Source: an uncultured Clostridium sp. (GTDB taxonomy: Bacteria; Bacillota; Clostridia; TANB77; CAG-508). From it: a stretch of DNA of 64,000 nucleotides. Both the position numbers and the translations under genes were made by a program. Position 1 is the first letter of the stretch, and each line of letters starts with the position of its first letter. A model generated the notes under the pieces. That model made no database searches. It was not told the origin of the DNA and saw nothing but the letters and a program-made list of their open reading frames with translations. Positions 36,717 to 47,086 of the stretch are shown piece by piece. The stretch covers positions 15,622 through 79,621 of the forward strand of contig USRT01000007.1 of the NCBI GenBank assembly GCA_900557195.1. The letters run 5' to 3'.

Positions 36717-38345
36717 CTAGTATATTTTTAATTTAGTTAATACTCCATATATTTTATTTCCCATTGGTAAAGCGCATATCTCATCTTTATTTAATACTTT
36801 CAAATATGCTACAACAAATAGATATATTATTGCACCAATTCCAATATTACATATTGTTAATATATAATTATTTATTACAGATTTTAGGAAATAATTTATA
36901 GCAAATATTACTATACCCATAATTATTCCCGCAAATAATGGTTTTATCAAATTATTCTTTATATTAAGCTTAATCTTTATTGCACTTTTTATTGCCCTAT
37001 ATGTAATAAAAAATGTGATAAGTTGACATATTAAAGAACTAATAGTTGCTCCATATATATTTATATTTGGATTTCTTATTAAAATAAGATTTAAAATAAT
37101 TTTAACTACACTACCACATGTTAAAGCTATTGCTGGTATATATAATTTATTTAATCCATACAAAGCTCCATTTAAAGTATGATTAATGGCAACAAATATC
37201 ATAGTAATTGCAGCAATTTGTAATATACCTGCCCCATCAGATGCACTTGGATATAACATCTTAAGTATAGGATTTGCTAAAACTATAAAACCTACTGCAC
37301 AAGGTATTACTATTAATAATGATGCAGACATCGAAAATGTTATTTTACTTGATGCTGACTTATAATCTTTTTTTGCAATAGCCGATGATATTGCTGGAAC
37401 TAAAGCTGATGAAAAAGCCAAATTAATAGCTATTGGTAGATTGGCAATAGTATCTACTTTAGATAAAATACCTGTTAATCTCATTGCTTCTTGTTCTAAA
37501 AGTTCTTTACCTTGAATTATACCCTCATATGCAATTTGAATGCAATTACTTACTGTTACTGTATCAATTAACATATTTACAACAGATATAATAGATCCAA
37601 TTGTAATTGGAATAGAAGACATAAGAATAGTTTTTGCAACTGATTTTACCGATCTTGTATCTGCCTTTTGTTCTACATTTTTATATTTTCTTTCATACTT
37701 TTTATTATTTCTTCTATAATACATTAATAAATATGAAAAAGATATTAATATTGCAAGTGTTGTAGATAGATTTCCACCTGCTGCCATGATATAAGGTTCT
37801 TTTCCTACTAAAGCATATACAAAAGTAATTGTTAATGTACAATTAAATAACTGTTCTAATGTTTGAGATACACTAGTTGGCTTCATAGTTCCTAGTCCTG
37901 CGAAATATCCTCTAAATACTGCTGATGTAGTAACAAAAAATATTGCAGGTGCAAGTACCCTTAGTACATATTTAACATCTGGTACATTTAAAATATTACT
38001 TGCTATAAAATCTGAAAATACGTATAAAAATAATGAGAAAAATCCTCCTACTATAGCAAATAATCCCATCGCAATTTTAAATATTCTATGTGCAGATTTA
38101 TATTCACCAATAGCTACTTTTTCAGAAACTAATCTTGAAACTGCACTTGGTATTCCTTGTGAAGAAATTGTTAATAAAACTGCATAAATTTGATATCCTG
38201 CTGAATAATATCCATTTCCCAAATCTCCAAATCCAGGTACATTCATTATTACAAGTCTATATACTAAACCTAATACCTTTATTAGAACTTGAGAAAACAT
38301 AAGCATTAAAACATTTCCCATAAATGAGCTTTTCTTTTCTTTCAA
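36717..38345 (-). CDS. SpoVB-like polysaccharide/lipid flippase (MOP superfamily)
   Basis: 542 aa with about 14 membrane helices. The N-terminal 'SFMGNVLMLMFSQVLIKVLG' and 'GNGYYSAGYQIYAVLLTISS' plus 'GIPSAVSRLVSEKVA' are characteristic of the SpoVB/MurJ-like branch. It probably flips lipid-linked wall precursors during sporulation or growth. First gene of the unit spoVB-like, murT, gatD-like, racemase, arginase. Confidence 0.88.
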   Translation of the reverse strand: MKEKKSSFMGNVLMLMFSQVLIKVLGLVYRLVIMNVPGFGDLGNGYYSAGYQIYAVLLTISSQGIPSAVSRLVSEKVAIGEYKSAHRIFKIAMGLFAIVGGFFSLFLYVFSDFIASNILNVPDVKYVLRVLAPAIFFVTTSAVFRGYFAGLGTMKPTSVSQTLEQLFNCTLTITFVYALVGKEPYIMAAGGNLSTTLAILISFSYLLMYYRRNNKKYERKYKNVEQKADTRSVKSVAKTILMSSIPITIGSIISVVNMLIDTVTVSNCIQIAYEGIIQGKELLEQEAMRLTGILSKVDTIANLPIAINLAFSSALVPAISSAIAKKDYKSASSKITFSMSASLLIVIPCAVGFIVLANPILKMLYPSASDGAGILQIAAITMIFVAINHTLNGALYGLNKLYIPAIALTCGSVVKIILNLILIRNPNINIYGATISSLICQLITFFITYRAIKSAIKIKLNIKNNLIKPLFAGIIMGIVIFAINYFLKSVINNYILTICNIGIGAIIYLFVVAYLKVLNKDEICALPMGNKIYGVLTKLKIY

Positions 38346-38515
38346 TCTATTTCCTACTTTCTTTTGATTATTAATTTCTATTTTTGTATTATATATTACT
38401 GAATATGTTTTTTCAACATTATTTTTGAGGTTATTTTAAGTTTTTAATATAGATTTAATTGTTTATACAATATTTCATATTTAAAATGTCAAATTAAAAC
38501 TTTATCACAATATAA

Positions 38516-38541
38516 TAGAGCTAACATTTCTGCTAGCTCTA
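38516..38541. terminator. Hairpin between the flippase gene and the DUF3298 gene
   Basis: TAGAGCTA/TAGCTCTA stem with a 10-nt loop, in the interval between two minus-strand genes; ends the DUF3298 transcript. Confidence 0.6.
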
Positions 38542-38595
38542 GATTTATAATTCATAAATATCTAATTTGAATTATTTAGAGTAATCTCTTTATTA

Positions 38596-39237
38596 TCAAA
38601 TCCTTTTTATTCTAAATGTAGGTATTCCACTTGAATATGGAGCAATATCATATGATTGAAAAAATATTTCTATAAATTTGGGATACATATAGAAATTATT
38701 TAGTTTAAAACTTTCTAATACAAGTTCACAATAATTATCAAAATATTGGTTACTACCATTTTCTATTTGTTCTTTAATTTGTTTATTTATTTCTTTTAAT
38801 ATGTCTATAACATAATATGGATTATTAGTATATAAATAATCTAATCCAAACATTTTTCCAATTAATAAATTCCAATTCTGCGCTTCTCTAACTGTATTTC
38901 CATGTGCTCCACCTGTAAACATATATTTATCAGAATATAAACTCACTATCTTATGTCTATTATATGTAATAGTATAATCTAATACTATCTCATATACCAT
39001 TACTGGATACCCATTTTCTTTATTATATTTATATACATCCACTGCCTCTTTATATAATTCATTTCTGCATTTTTTCTCTAAATTATATGCAATTTTTCTG
39101 TTATACAAATTAAAAATATGCTGTCCATATTCATATATCCCAAATACCATCTCAGGATATTCTATTTTATACTTAAGAATTACTGTTTCATTATACATTA
39201 ATTCACTTTCTAATGTTTTTATAATTATATTATTCAT
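38596..39237 (-). CDS. DUF4163/DUF3298 domain protein (RsiV/PdaC-like ectodomain)
   Basis: 213 aa without a signal peptide or membrane helix. The C-terminal half shows the DUF3298 pattern 'YMFTGGAHGNTVREAQNWNL' and 'YDIAPYSSGIPTFRI', with the N-terminal half corresponding to DUF4163. Relatives form the sensing part of anti-sigma factor RsiV or accompany a peptidoglycan deacetylase. Here the domain stands alone and apparently cytosolic, which is unusual. Flanked by terminators, so monocistronic. Confidence 0.8.
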   Translation of the reverse strand: MNNIIIKTLESELMYNETVILKYKIEYPEMVFGIYEYGQHIFNLYNRKIAYNLEKKCRNELYKEAVDVYKYNKENGYPVMVYEIVLDYTITYNRHKIVSLYSDKYMFTGGAHGNTVREAQNWNLLIGKMFGLDYLYTNNPYYVIDILKEINKQIKEQIENGSNQYFDNYCELVLESFKLNNFYMYPKFIEIFFQSYDIAPYSSGIPTFRIKRI

Positions 39238-39446
39238 TTTTCACCTCCCTAATTTAATATATTTATCTCTAATATATAAGGTTATATATTAACTAAATTT
39301 TTTATAAAAACATCTCCTTAAAATAAATATAATACAATTAAACTTTGTTATATAATTGATATTTTCTAAATTATTGAAATAAAAAAAGTTTATTGCTATA
39401 ATATAAAAAATTAAGAAAATGTATACCGAAATGGAGCAATTCTAAT

Positions 39447-40629
39447 ATGAATAGATGGAAAAACCTTATACTAACACATAGTACAAAAGAAATTTTAATA
39501 TTATTTAATTCAATATTTTTAGGAATTTATTTTCTAAAAATTACTCAAGGAAATATAACAACAGTTGCAATATATTATCTTATATACTATTTATCACATA
39601 TTTTGTGGAGATATATCGTTAGTAAATTTATAAAATCTAATAGGGTAATAAAAATATACCGATTTTCGTTATTTAGTAATCTTTTAATCTCTTTAACATT
39701 ACTTATATCAAAAGAAAACATTTTAAACTATATATATCTATTTGCTACTGTTTATGCATTTAGTCAATGTTTATATTGGACCAGTTATGAAATTATAATT
39801 AATGATGCTAATAATAATGACAATTTCAATAAGTATTTTACTTATGATAGTGTTTTATCTAATATTACATATATAATATTTCCTACAATATTTGGAAATA
39901 TTATTGAAAACTATTCTTATAGCTTAGTTTTTATAATTCTATTTATTATAACCATAATATCTTTGTTAATTTCATTTACAATAAAAGATATTTCTATTGA
40001 TTGTAATCCTATAAGATTAAGAGATTTTAAAAAGAATATAAAAAATAAGAAATTATTAAAACAAATGACTTTTCAAAGTATCTGTGATGGATTAACAAAT
40101 GGAGGAGTAATTCAATTACTAAGTACATTAATCTTATATAATAATGTATCTAGTGAAAGCTTTATTGGAAACTTATCAAGCATTATTGGAATTTTCTGTA
40201 TTTTTATAGCTATTATTGCAGAAAAAAAGATAAATTATAATAATTATCCCAAAATAGTTTTACCTATAATGTTTCTTATATTTATTATAACAATTCCAAT
40301 AAGCTTAAAAGCAAGTATAACTTTAATTGTTATTTACAAATTTTTAATAGATATTGGAGATATATTAACTAATATAGAAGGAAATGCACTTACATTTTTA
40401 AGCTTTGACAAAATTACTGATTCAGAATTCAAAGTAGATTATCTATGGTATATAGAATTAGTATTAAATATTGGTAGAGCAATTCGGACTAATTATGATT
40501 ATATTATTCTCTAAAATATTTAATAATATAAATTCATTAATCATATTATTTATTTTCTTTAGTGTATTCTTTATACTAAGGGCTTATATAATAACAAAAA
40601 TACAGAAAAATCTTCAAAAATCACCTTAA
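39447..40629 (+). CDS. Major facilitator superfamily-like transporter, one +1 CGG site
   Basis: 393 aa after recoding. Around 11-12 hydrophobic helices; charged loops such as 'KDISIDCNPIRLRDFKKNIK' sit at the middle. CGG at 40485-40487 follows 'LNIGRAI'; skipping the C gives 'GLIMIILFSKIF', a further pair of helices and the tail 'KIQKNLQK', ending at 40629. Without recoding the last two helices are lost. The substrate is not inferable. It ends 32 bases before a bidirectional terminator shared with cotJC. Confidence 0.8.
40485..40487 (+). other. +1 CGG recoding site, MFS gene
   Basis: ATT C GGA: skipping gives 'GRAIGLIMIILF' and the last two helices. Confidence 0.82.
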
Positions 40630-40661
40630 AATATTATAAAAAACATTAAACTTAATCTACA

Positions 40662-40694
40662 AAAGAACTAGAATTATATATATTCTAGTTCTTT
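40662..40694. terminator. Bidirectional terminator between the MFS gene and cotJC
   Basis: AAAGAACTAGAAT/ATTCTAGTTCTTT stem with a short AT loop, flanked by A and T runs between convergent genes. Confidence 0.85.
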
Positions 40695-40708
40695 TATAAA
40701 TTTATATC

Positions 40709-41350
40709 TTAATTGCAACCACAATTATTATTCATATTACATCCACAATTATTTTGATTACAATTCATTTTTGTCATATAAAATTTCTTTTCTGCAAGTT
40801 TATCTTGAACACCTCTTAAAGCTTCTCCAAATCTTTGGAAGTGAACTACTTCTCTTTGTCTTAAGAAACGAAGTGGATCTATTACATCTGGATCATCTTT
40901 ACAAAGGTCTATTAGTTTTTCATAAGTAGCTCTTGCTTTTTGTTCAGCAGCTAAATTTTCTTGTAAGTTTGCTATTGGATCACCTTTTGCTGCAATATAT
41001 GCTGCTGTAAAAGGAACTCCTGCTGCTGATTGTGGGTATACATCAACGCCATGGTCTGTATAATATGCTCCAAGTCCTGCTTTTTCAAGTTCTTCTGGAC
41101 ATACCCCATCTGTTAATTGATGTACTATTGTTCCAACCATTTCTAAATGTGCAAGTTCTTCTGTACCTATATCATTCAATATTGCTTTTGCTTTTTGATC
41201 TGGCATTCCGAATCTTTGAGATAAATATCTAAGTGATGCAGCAAGCTCCCCATCTGGTCCTCCATATTGGCTAATAATAAATTTTGCTAAACGTGGATTT
41301 GGACATTTTATATTAATTGGATACTCTAAAGTCTTATTATAAGTCCACAT
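40709..41350 (-). CDS. cotJC: Spore coat protein CotJC (manganese catalase family)
   Basis: 213 aa. Ferritin-like di-manganese domain with 'GGPDGELAASLRYLSQRF', 'IGTEELAHLEMV' (Glu and His ligands), 'AAEQKARATYEKLI' and 'REVVHFQRFGEAL'. The C-terminus carries an extra Cys/Asn-rich tail ('NCNQNNCGCNMNN') absent from typical CotJC. Third gene of cotJABC; its ATG overlaps the cotJB stop by one base. Likely transcribed in the mother cell. Confidence 0.95.
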   Translation of the reverse strand: MWTYNKTLEYPINIKCPNPRLAKFIISQYGGPDGELAASLRYLSQRFGMPDQKAKAILNDIGTEELAHLEMVGTIVHQLTDGVCPEELEKAGLGAYYTDHGVDVYPQSAAGVPFTAAYIAAKGDPIANLQENLAAEQKARATYEKLIDLCKDDPDVIDPLRFLRQREVVHFQRFGEALRGVQDKLAEKKFYMTKMNCNQNNCGCNMNNNCGCN

Positions 41351-41727
41351 TAATTATTCCCCCTTTCCCATGGCCATGGTTCTTCAAGCCATCTCCATTT
41401 ATTACATGGAAACATAATAGTTAATGGTCCATATACTCTTTGATATTTATCTTCTAAATCCTTAAATCTATTACAATATTCTTTATGCAAACAAATTGCT
41501 TTTTCATCGTCAGGATGTGTATCTAAATATAAACCTAGCTCTATGATAGAAAATCTATAACATTTTAATTGTTTCGCCATTTCTTCTCTTGTCATATCAT
41601 TGTTTGCTTCACACTCATTTTTAGGCTCAAATTCAAATTTACAGTTGCATGCACATTTATCTTGATTCATGTCACAAGAATTGTTCATTTCAAATCCACA
41701 ACCACAATTATCATTAAAACTCATCAT
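41350..41727 (-). CDS. cotJB: Spore coat protein CotJB
   Basis: 125 aa. The CotJB core is in the last ~80 residues: 'LKCYRFSIIELGLYLDTHPD', 'ICLHKEYCNRFKDLEDKYQ' and 'YGPLTIMFPCNKWRWLEEPW'. It is preceded by a ~40-residue Cys-rich extension ('NDNCGCGFEMNNSCDMNQD', 'CACNCKF') not present in the Bacillus protein. Overlaps cotJA by four bases (ATGA), indicating coupling. Confidence 0.93.
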   Translation of the reverse strand: MMSFNDNCGCGFEMNNSCDMNQDKCACNCKFEFEPKNECEANNDMTREEMAKQLKCYRFSIIELGLYLDTHPDDEKAICLHKEYCNRFKDLEDKYQRVYGPLTIMFPCNKWRWLEEPWPWERGNN

Positions 41728-42110
41728 CTGTTACATCCCTCCCCTATTTCATTTGCCTGCCTTATAAAAGCATTTTCTTCTATACTTTGACATGGTACAT
41801 ATGGACTAACTAATTCTGGGAAAATTGTTCCCATTTTTAACCCTACACATGGTATAAAAGTTTTATCCATTTCTTGTATTGGAACATAACTTTGCCCAAA
41901 CATTGGATTTTCTGGAAATAATGATGTTTCTTCATCAAATCCACAACCGCAATCATTTTTGCTACATGTACAAGATGTCTTACATCCACATTTATTAGTA
42001 CACTCACACTTATATTCAGCAGTTGTTCCTACATTGTTGCATATATCTTCAATTACTTTTTCATTATAATTTTTTTGACAACAACATCTATTATATCTAC
42101 GATTATACAT
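41724..42110 (-). CDS. cotJA: Spore coat-associated protein CotJA
   Basis: 128 aa. The C-terminal ~55 residues match CotJA ('YVPIQEMDKTFIPCVGLKMG', 'FPELVSPYVPCQSI'). The first ~65 residues are a Cys-rich extension ('NRCCCQKNYNE', 'KCECTNKCGCKTSCTCSKND') which roughly doubles the usual length. The Cys clusters in all three CotJ proteins suggest metal binding or disulphide cross-linking of the coat. First gene of the operon, with AAGGAGG upstream. Confidence 0.9.
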   Translation of the reverse strand: MYNRRYNRCCCQKNYNEKVIEDICNNVGTTAEYKCECTNKCGCKTSCTCSKNDCGCGFDEETSLFPENPMFGQSYVPIQEMDKTFIPCVGLKMGTIFPELVSPYVPCQSIEENAFIRQANEIGEGCNR

Positions 42111-42317
42111 ATTTTAACTTCCTCCTTATTTTGTTGTATAATACATTTTATGATAGAGTTATATTAGAGGTTACATATTTTATGTGAATTTCTAATTTTA
42201 AAAAACTTTTTAACTATTTAATATTTGCTAATTATTAATGTCTTATAATATTATTCTTCTAAATTATCTATTAATGGCTTGAATCATTTTCTCTATATCT
42301 TTTTACATCCAAAAAAA

Positions 42318-42404
42318 CTACAAATATAAAATGAAATTAATCATTAAATATTTGTAGTGTATAAAACATAAGAAAACTAGAATACCTTTATATATTCTAG
42401 TTTT
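42318..42404. terminator. Two hairpins downstream of pyk
   Basis: Stem 1: ACTACAAATAT (42318-42328) with ATATTTGTAGT (42348-42358). Stem 2: AAAACTAGAATA with TATTCTAGTTTT (42373-42404), followed by T-rich sequence on both strands. Stem 2 is the likely pyk terminator. The rest of the 336-base gap 42111-42446 holds only upstream sequence of cotJA. Confidence 0.7.
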
Positions 42405-42446
42405 CGTTATTTTTATTAATACATCATAATATTTCTAAATAAAATC

Positions 42447-43880
42447 TTAGATTTTTACTACTCCACCAACTGTTCTATTCATAACATCATCTTTATTTCC
42501 TGGTAAAATTGATTCTCCACCAGCTATTGCAACAACATCACCTGTATTTACATATCCTGCTTGTTTTGCAATTTCTATTCCTTTAGCTACTAATTCTTTA
42601 GCAGGTAAATTTTCTTTTACAAGTATTGGTGTTACATCCCAAGCTAAAGCTAATTGTTTGTATGTTTTTTCTGAAGATGTTACTGCATAAATCGGACAAC
42701 ATGGTAAAAAGCTTGATACTAGTTTTGGTGTATCTCCACACTCTGTATATGCAAATATTGCTTTTGCATCCATTTGTAATGCTGTAGAACATATAGAATG
42801 AGCTAAATAGAATTCATAGTTTTTACTTTCTAAGTCATATTCTCTTCTTTTAAATCTTTTTCCATAGTTTATTGAAGCTTCTACAGCTGTAGCAATTCTT
42901 GTCATTGTATCTACACATTCTACTGGATATTTACCCATTGCACTTTCTCCAGATAGCATTATAGCACCTGTTCCATCATATACTGCGTTTGCAACATCAG
43001 ATACTTCTGCTCTTGTTGCTCTTGGGTTTGTTGTCATAGATTCAAGCATTTGTGTAGCTGTTATAACAAGCTTTCCTGCTCTATTACATTCTTTTATAAA
43101 TCTTTTTTGAACAATTGGAACTTCTTCCATTGGAATTTCTACACCCATATCTCCACGAGCAACCATAATTCCATCTGTAACTTCTAATATTTCTTGGAAG
43201 TTATCAATTCCTTCTTGACTTTCTATTTTAGAAATTATTTTTATATCTTTTCCACCATTTTCATCTAATACTTTACGAATAGCTAAAACATCAGATGCAG
43301 ATCTGATAAATGAAGCTGCAATATAATCGAAATCTCCTTTACATCCATCTATTAAATCTTGAATATCCTTATCTTTTAATGCTGGTAAATTAATGTGTGT
43401 TCCAGGAACATTGATACTTTTTCTGTTTCCTAGTTCTCCACCATTCATTACTTTACAAACAACATCTTTTCCTTCTATTCTATCTACTTCTATTTCTATT
43501 TTACCATCATCTATAAGTATTGTTGTTCCTGGTTTTACATCTTTATATAAGTCTTTATATGTTACAGAAACTCTTTTGTCATTTCCAATTATATCTTCAT
43601 TAACTAATGTAAATTCTTCTTCTGCTTTTAAAACAACTGGTGACTCTTCTAATTTTCCAGTTCTTATTTCAGGACCTTGTGTATCTAGTAATAATGATAC
43701 TGGCATATTAACTTCTTCTCTTGCTTGTTTAACTGCATTAATAAATTTTTCTTGATCAGCATATCCTCCATGAGAAAAGTTTATTCTTGCAACATTCATT
43801 CCTGCAAGCATCATTGCTTTTAAAGTTTCTACTCCTGCAGTTGCTGGTCCTATCGTACATACGATTTTTGTTTTTTTCAT
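42447..43880 (-). CDS. pyk: Pyruvate kinase
   Basis: Final glycolytic kinase, PEP + ADP to pyruvate + ATP. 'KTKIVCTIGPATAGVETLKA', 'NVARINFSHGGYADQ', 'LLDTQGPEIRTGKL', 'ISKIESQEGIDNFQEILEV', 'DGIMVARGDMGVEIPMEEVP' and 'ATQMLESM' are all standard. 477 aa including the C-terminal regulatory domain, but without the extra PEP-utiliser-like domain of Bacillus Pyk. Confidence 0.97.
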   Translation of the reverse strand: MKKTKIVCTIGPATAGVETLKAMMLAGMNVARINFSHGGYADQEKFINAVKQAREEVNMPVSLLLDTQGPEIRTGKLEESPVVLKAEEEFTLVNEDIIGNDKRVSVTYKDLYKDVKPGTTILIDDGKIEIEVDRIEGKDVVCKVMNGGELGNRKSINVPGTHINLPALKDKDIQDLIDGCKGDFDYIAASFIRSASDVLAIRKVLDENGGKDIKIISKIESQEGIDNFQEILEVTDGIMVARGDMGVEIPMEEVPIVQKRFIKECNRAGKLVITATQMLESMTTNPRATRAEVSDVANAVYDGTGAIMLSGESAMGKYPVECVDTMTRIATAVEASINYGKRFKRREYDLESKNYEFYLAHSICSTALQMDAKAIFAYTECGDTPKLVSSFLPCCPIYAVTSSEKTYKQLALAWDVTPILVKENLPAKELVAKGIEIAKQAGYVNTGDVVAIAGGESILPGNKDDVMNRTVGGVVKI

Positions 43881-44118
43881 ATTATTTTTCCCTCCATATG
43901 CTTATACTTTACGACTTATTGGTAAAATATAAATAATTTTAACACATCTTGTATTATAACATGAAGAAAGAGTGTATTCAAGTACACTCTTTTAATTTTT
44001 TATTTTTATTTTCAATAAAAATCTCTTGTTGGTCTTAATTTCTAAATCACATGTAAAATTAGTCCATAGTCTTCTAATTTAATTATATATACTGACTAAG
44101 CCCCTATTTTAAAACGTC

Positions 44119-46691
44119 TTATTTTCTAATCCATTTAACCAAGTTCAAGTTTTCCTGATCAAGTACCATTTTATGTTTTGGAACAACTCTAAATGTATAT
44201 CCAAAATCTCCTCCTGTAGAAAGTTCTACTTTAGCTTTATATCCATAAGTTCTATTTGCTTCATCTTTTTCTACTAATTTCATTGGAATAATATGAATAT
44301 TATCTACAATTCCATTATCCATAATTTGTCCATAATATACTTGAACTTCGATATTTTCTTCATTAATATTTGGCAAGATTACTTTACATTTAACTTCTAT
44401 TGTATTTCCTGCATCTATAGTAAGGTCATTTGCATTATTTTCTTCTCCGTATAATTTGGATATCATCCCAATTTCTAATCAAATTATGCTTCCATTCATT
44501 AAATTCTGTAACTGTAGCTAAATCATCATAATATTTATTAGCTAAATCACACAATGGCATATATAAATTCTTTGTATAATCAACTAACATTCTAGCTGTA
44601 CTAAATCTTCCACCAGTAGAAATTATAGAATTTTTCATCATCTCTACCCAATTACTTGAAAAATCTTTTTGCTCTTTATTATAGTACGTAGGAATAATTT
44701 TCTTTTCTAAAGTCATATATATACTTTCACTATCTTCATTATCTTGAATTTCATAAGTATCATATTCTGCATTTGTTCCAATAGTCCATCCATTTTTTGT
44801 ATTATATCCTTCAGCCCACCATCCATCTAATACACTAAAGTTTATAACACCATTTACAGATGCTTTTTGACCGCTTGTTCCGAGATGCCTCCATTGGTCT
44901 TCTTGGATTGTTAAGCCATACATCAACACCACTAACTAAATATCTAGCTATTGCTATATCATAATCTTCCATTAAGAATATTTTTCCTTTAAATTGTGGT
45001 TTCATAGATATTTCATGAATATATTTTATTAAATCTTGTCCCTCTTTATCTGCTGGATGTGCCTTCCCTGCAAATATTAATTGTACCGGTCTTTTAGAAT
45101 CATTTAGGATTTGTGTTATTCTTTCTAAATCTCTAAAGATAAGTGTTGCTCTTTTATATGTTGCAAATCTTCTTGCAAAACCTATTGTTAGTGCCTCTGG
45201 ATTTAATCCTGAAACGATATTTGATATCTCATCATAACTATATCCATTTCTTTTTAATCTCTTAGTAGTATTATCTTTTACTAGTTCTAGTAATTTGATT
45301 TTTCTCTTTTTATGCTCATTCCATAATTCTTCGTTTGGGATATTTTTTATATTTTCCCAAACATTATCATGATGTATACTATCTTGCCAGAACGGAATTA
45401 AATATCTGTTATATAAATCTTTTAAGTTTGCTGCAAGCCATGAGCATGTATGAATGCCATTTGTCACATAAGTAATAGGAGATTCATTTGATGCAATATT
45501 TGGCCAAACTTCTCCAAATAACTCCCTTGAAACTTCTCCATGTAATTTACTAACACCATTTTTCTTACCAGCTACTTTTAGTGCTAATATTCCCATATTA
45601 AATCCACTATTTTCTACAATAGCATCTGGTTTCATTCCTAATTTAAAAAATTCTTCTTTTGTTATTCCAAATCTAGTCCAATAGTTTTTAAAATACTTTT
45701 CTACTAAGTCAAGTGGAAATATATCATTTCCTGCTGGAACTGGTGTATGTGTAGTAAATACAGTTTTAGCTCCTACTATATCTTTTGCAATATCAAATGA
45801 TACCTTTTTTTCATTCATAATTGTTTTTATTAGTTCCAATATTAAGAAAGAAGAATGTCCTTCATTCATATGATATACTGTTGGATTTAGTCCTAAAACT
45901 TTTAATAGATTTGTTCCTGCCATTCCTAAAACAATTTCTTGCTGTATTCTCATTTCCTGGTCTCCACCATATAATGTTTTAGTAACTCCTTTATATTCTT
46001 CTAAATTTTCATCTATATCAGAATCTAATAAATATAATTTAACTCTACCTACATTTATTTGCCATACTTTTAAATATAATTTTCCCTTTGGAAACTTTAC
46101 AAATATTATTAAATCATTTCCCTTTTTATCTTTAACCATTTGTATTGGTAAAATATTTCCATCTATAGTTCTATATTCTGTTTCTTGATCTCCATATCCA
46201 TTTATTTTTTGATGAAAGTATCCATTTTTGTAGAACAAACCAACTGCAACAAGTGGAATTCCTAAATCACTTGCTGATTTCAAATGGTCTCCTGATAAAA
46301 TTCCAAGTCCTCCAGAATATATAGGTAAAATCTCATCTAGACCATATTCTGCTGAAAAATATGCAATCAAATCATTTTTATTATTTGGATATTCCTTAGA
46401 AAACCATGTGTTTTTACTATTCATATATCCTTCAAAATTATTGTTTATTTTATCATATTCTTTTAAAAACGTTTGATTTTGAGATGCATTCTCCAATCTT
46501 TCTTGTGAAACTAGCTTCAAAAATTTAACAGGATTTTTCTCTACTTTCTCCCATAAATCTATATCAATTTCTTTAAATAATTTTAAAAATTCTGTATTCC
46601 ATGACCACCATAAATTATTTGCGATTTTACCTAAATTATCTATTCTTTTAGGCAATTGTGGTGTAACAGTTATTCTATTAAAAATATACAT
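44119..46691 (-). CDS. glgP: Alpha-glucan (glycogen/maltodextrin) phosphorylase, two +1 CGG sites
   Basis: Thermotoga/Thermus-type phosphorylase with an N-terminal DUF3417 domain ('NLGKIANNLWWSWNTEFLKL'), releasing glucose-1-phosphate; 856 aa after two skips. Main-frame motifs: 'YFSAEYGLDEILPIYSGGLG', 'YHMNEGHSSF' and 'GFARRFATYKRATLI'. CGG at 44880-44882 interrupts 'NNPRRPMEAS'; skipping yields the PLP-site motif 'EASGTSGQKASVNG' and 'GWWAEGY'. CGG at 44447-44449 interrupts 'NWDDIQII'; skipping yields 'GEENNANDLTIDAG' and a C-terminal beta domain ending 'NLVKWIRK'. The catalytic centre depends on the first site. Confidence 0.93.
44447..44449 (-). other. +1 CGG recoding site 2, glgP
   Basis: ATA C GGA: skipping gives 'DDIQIIGEENNAND'. 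Confidence 0.82.
44880..44882 (-). other. +1 CGG recoding site 1, glgP
   Basis: TCT C GGA: skipping gives the active-site motif 'EASGTSGQK'. Confidence 0.92.
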
Positions 46692-47086
46692 TTTTTCCTC
46701 CTTTGTACATCAAAAAAATTCTCTTTTGTTTTCTCTACTTATATATTATCTATTAATCAAATTCATTTGTCAAATGAATTAATTAAATATTTAAAATTTT
46801 TATAAATATTCGAGTCACTGCTTAAAATAAGACCTTAAATTGCAAACATATTTAGTGGTTCTATTTATATATCTAGATTACTCTTGCACTTTTAATTGTA
46901 TAGTATGAATATTAATATTATTATTTTATATTTTTTAAAATCTAAACAAAAAATCAATTAAAAACACTTGTATAATAACATTTAAATTGCAAAATATTCC
47001 AATTTTTGATATACTAATTTATATTTATCAATTTTAAAAAAGTCTTGTTGTAATAAATTTATATTAAATATTAAGGAGTGAATTGT

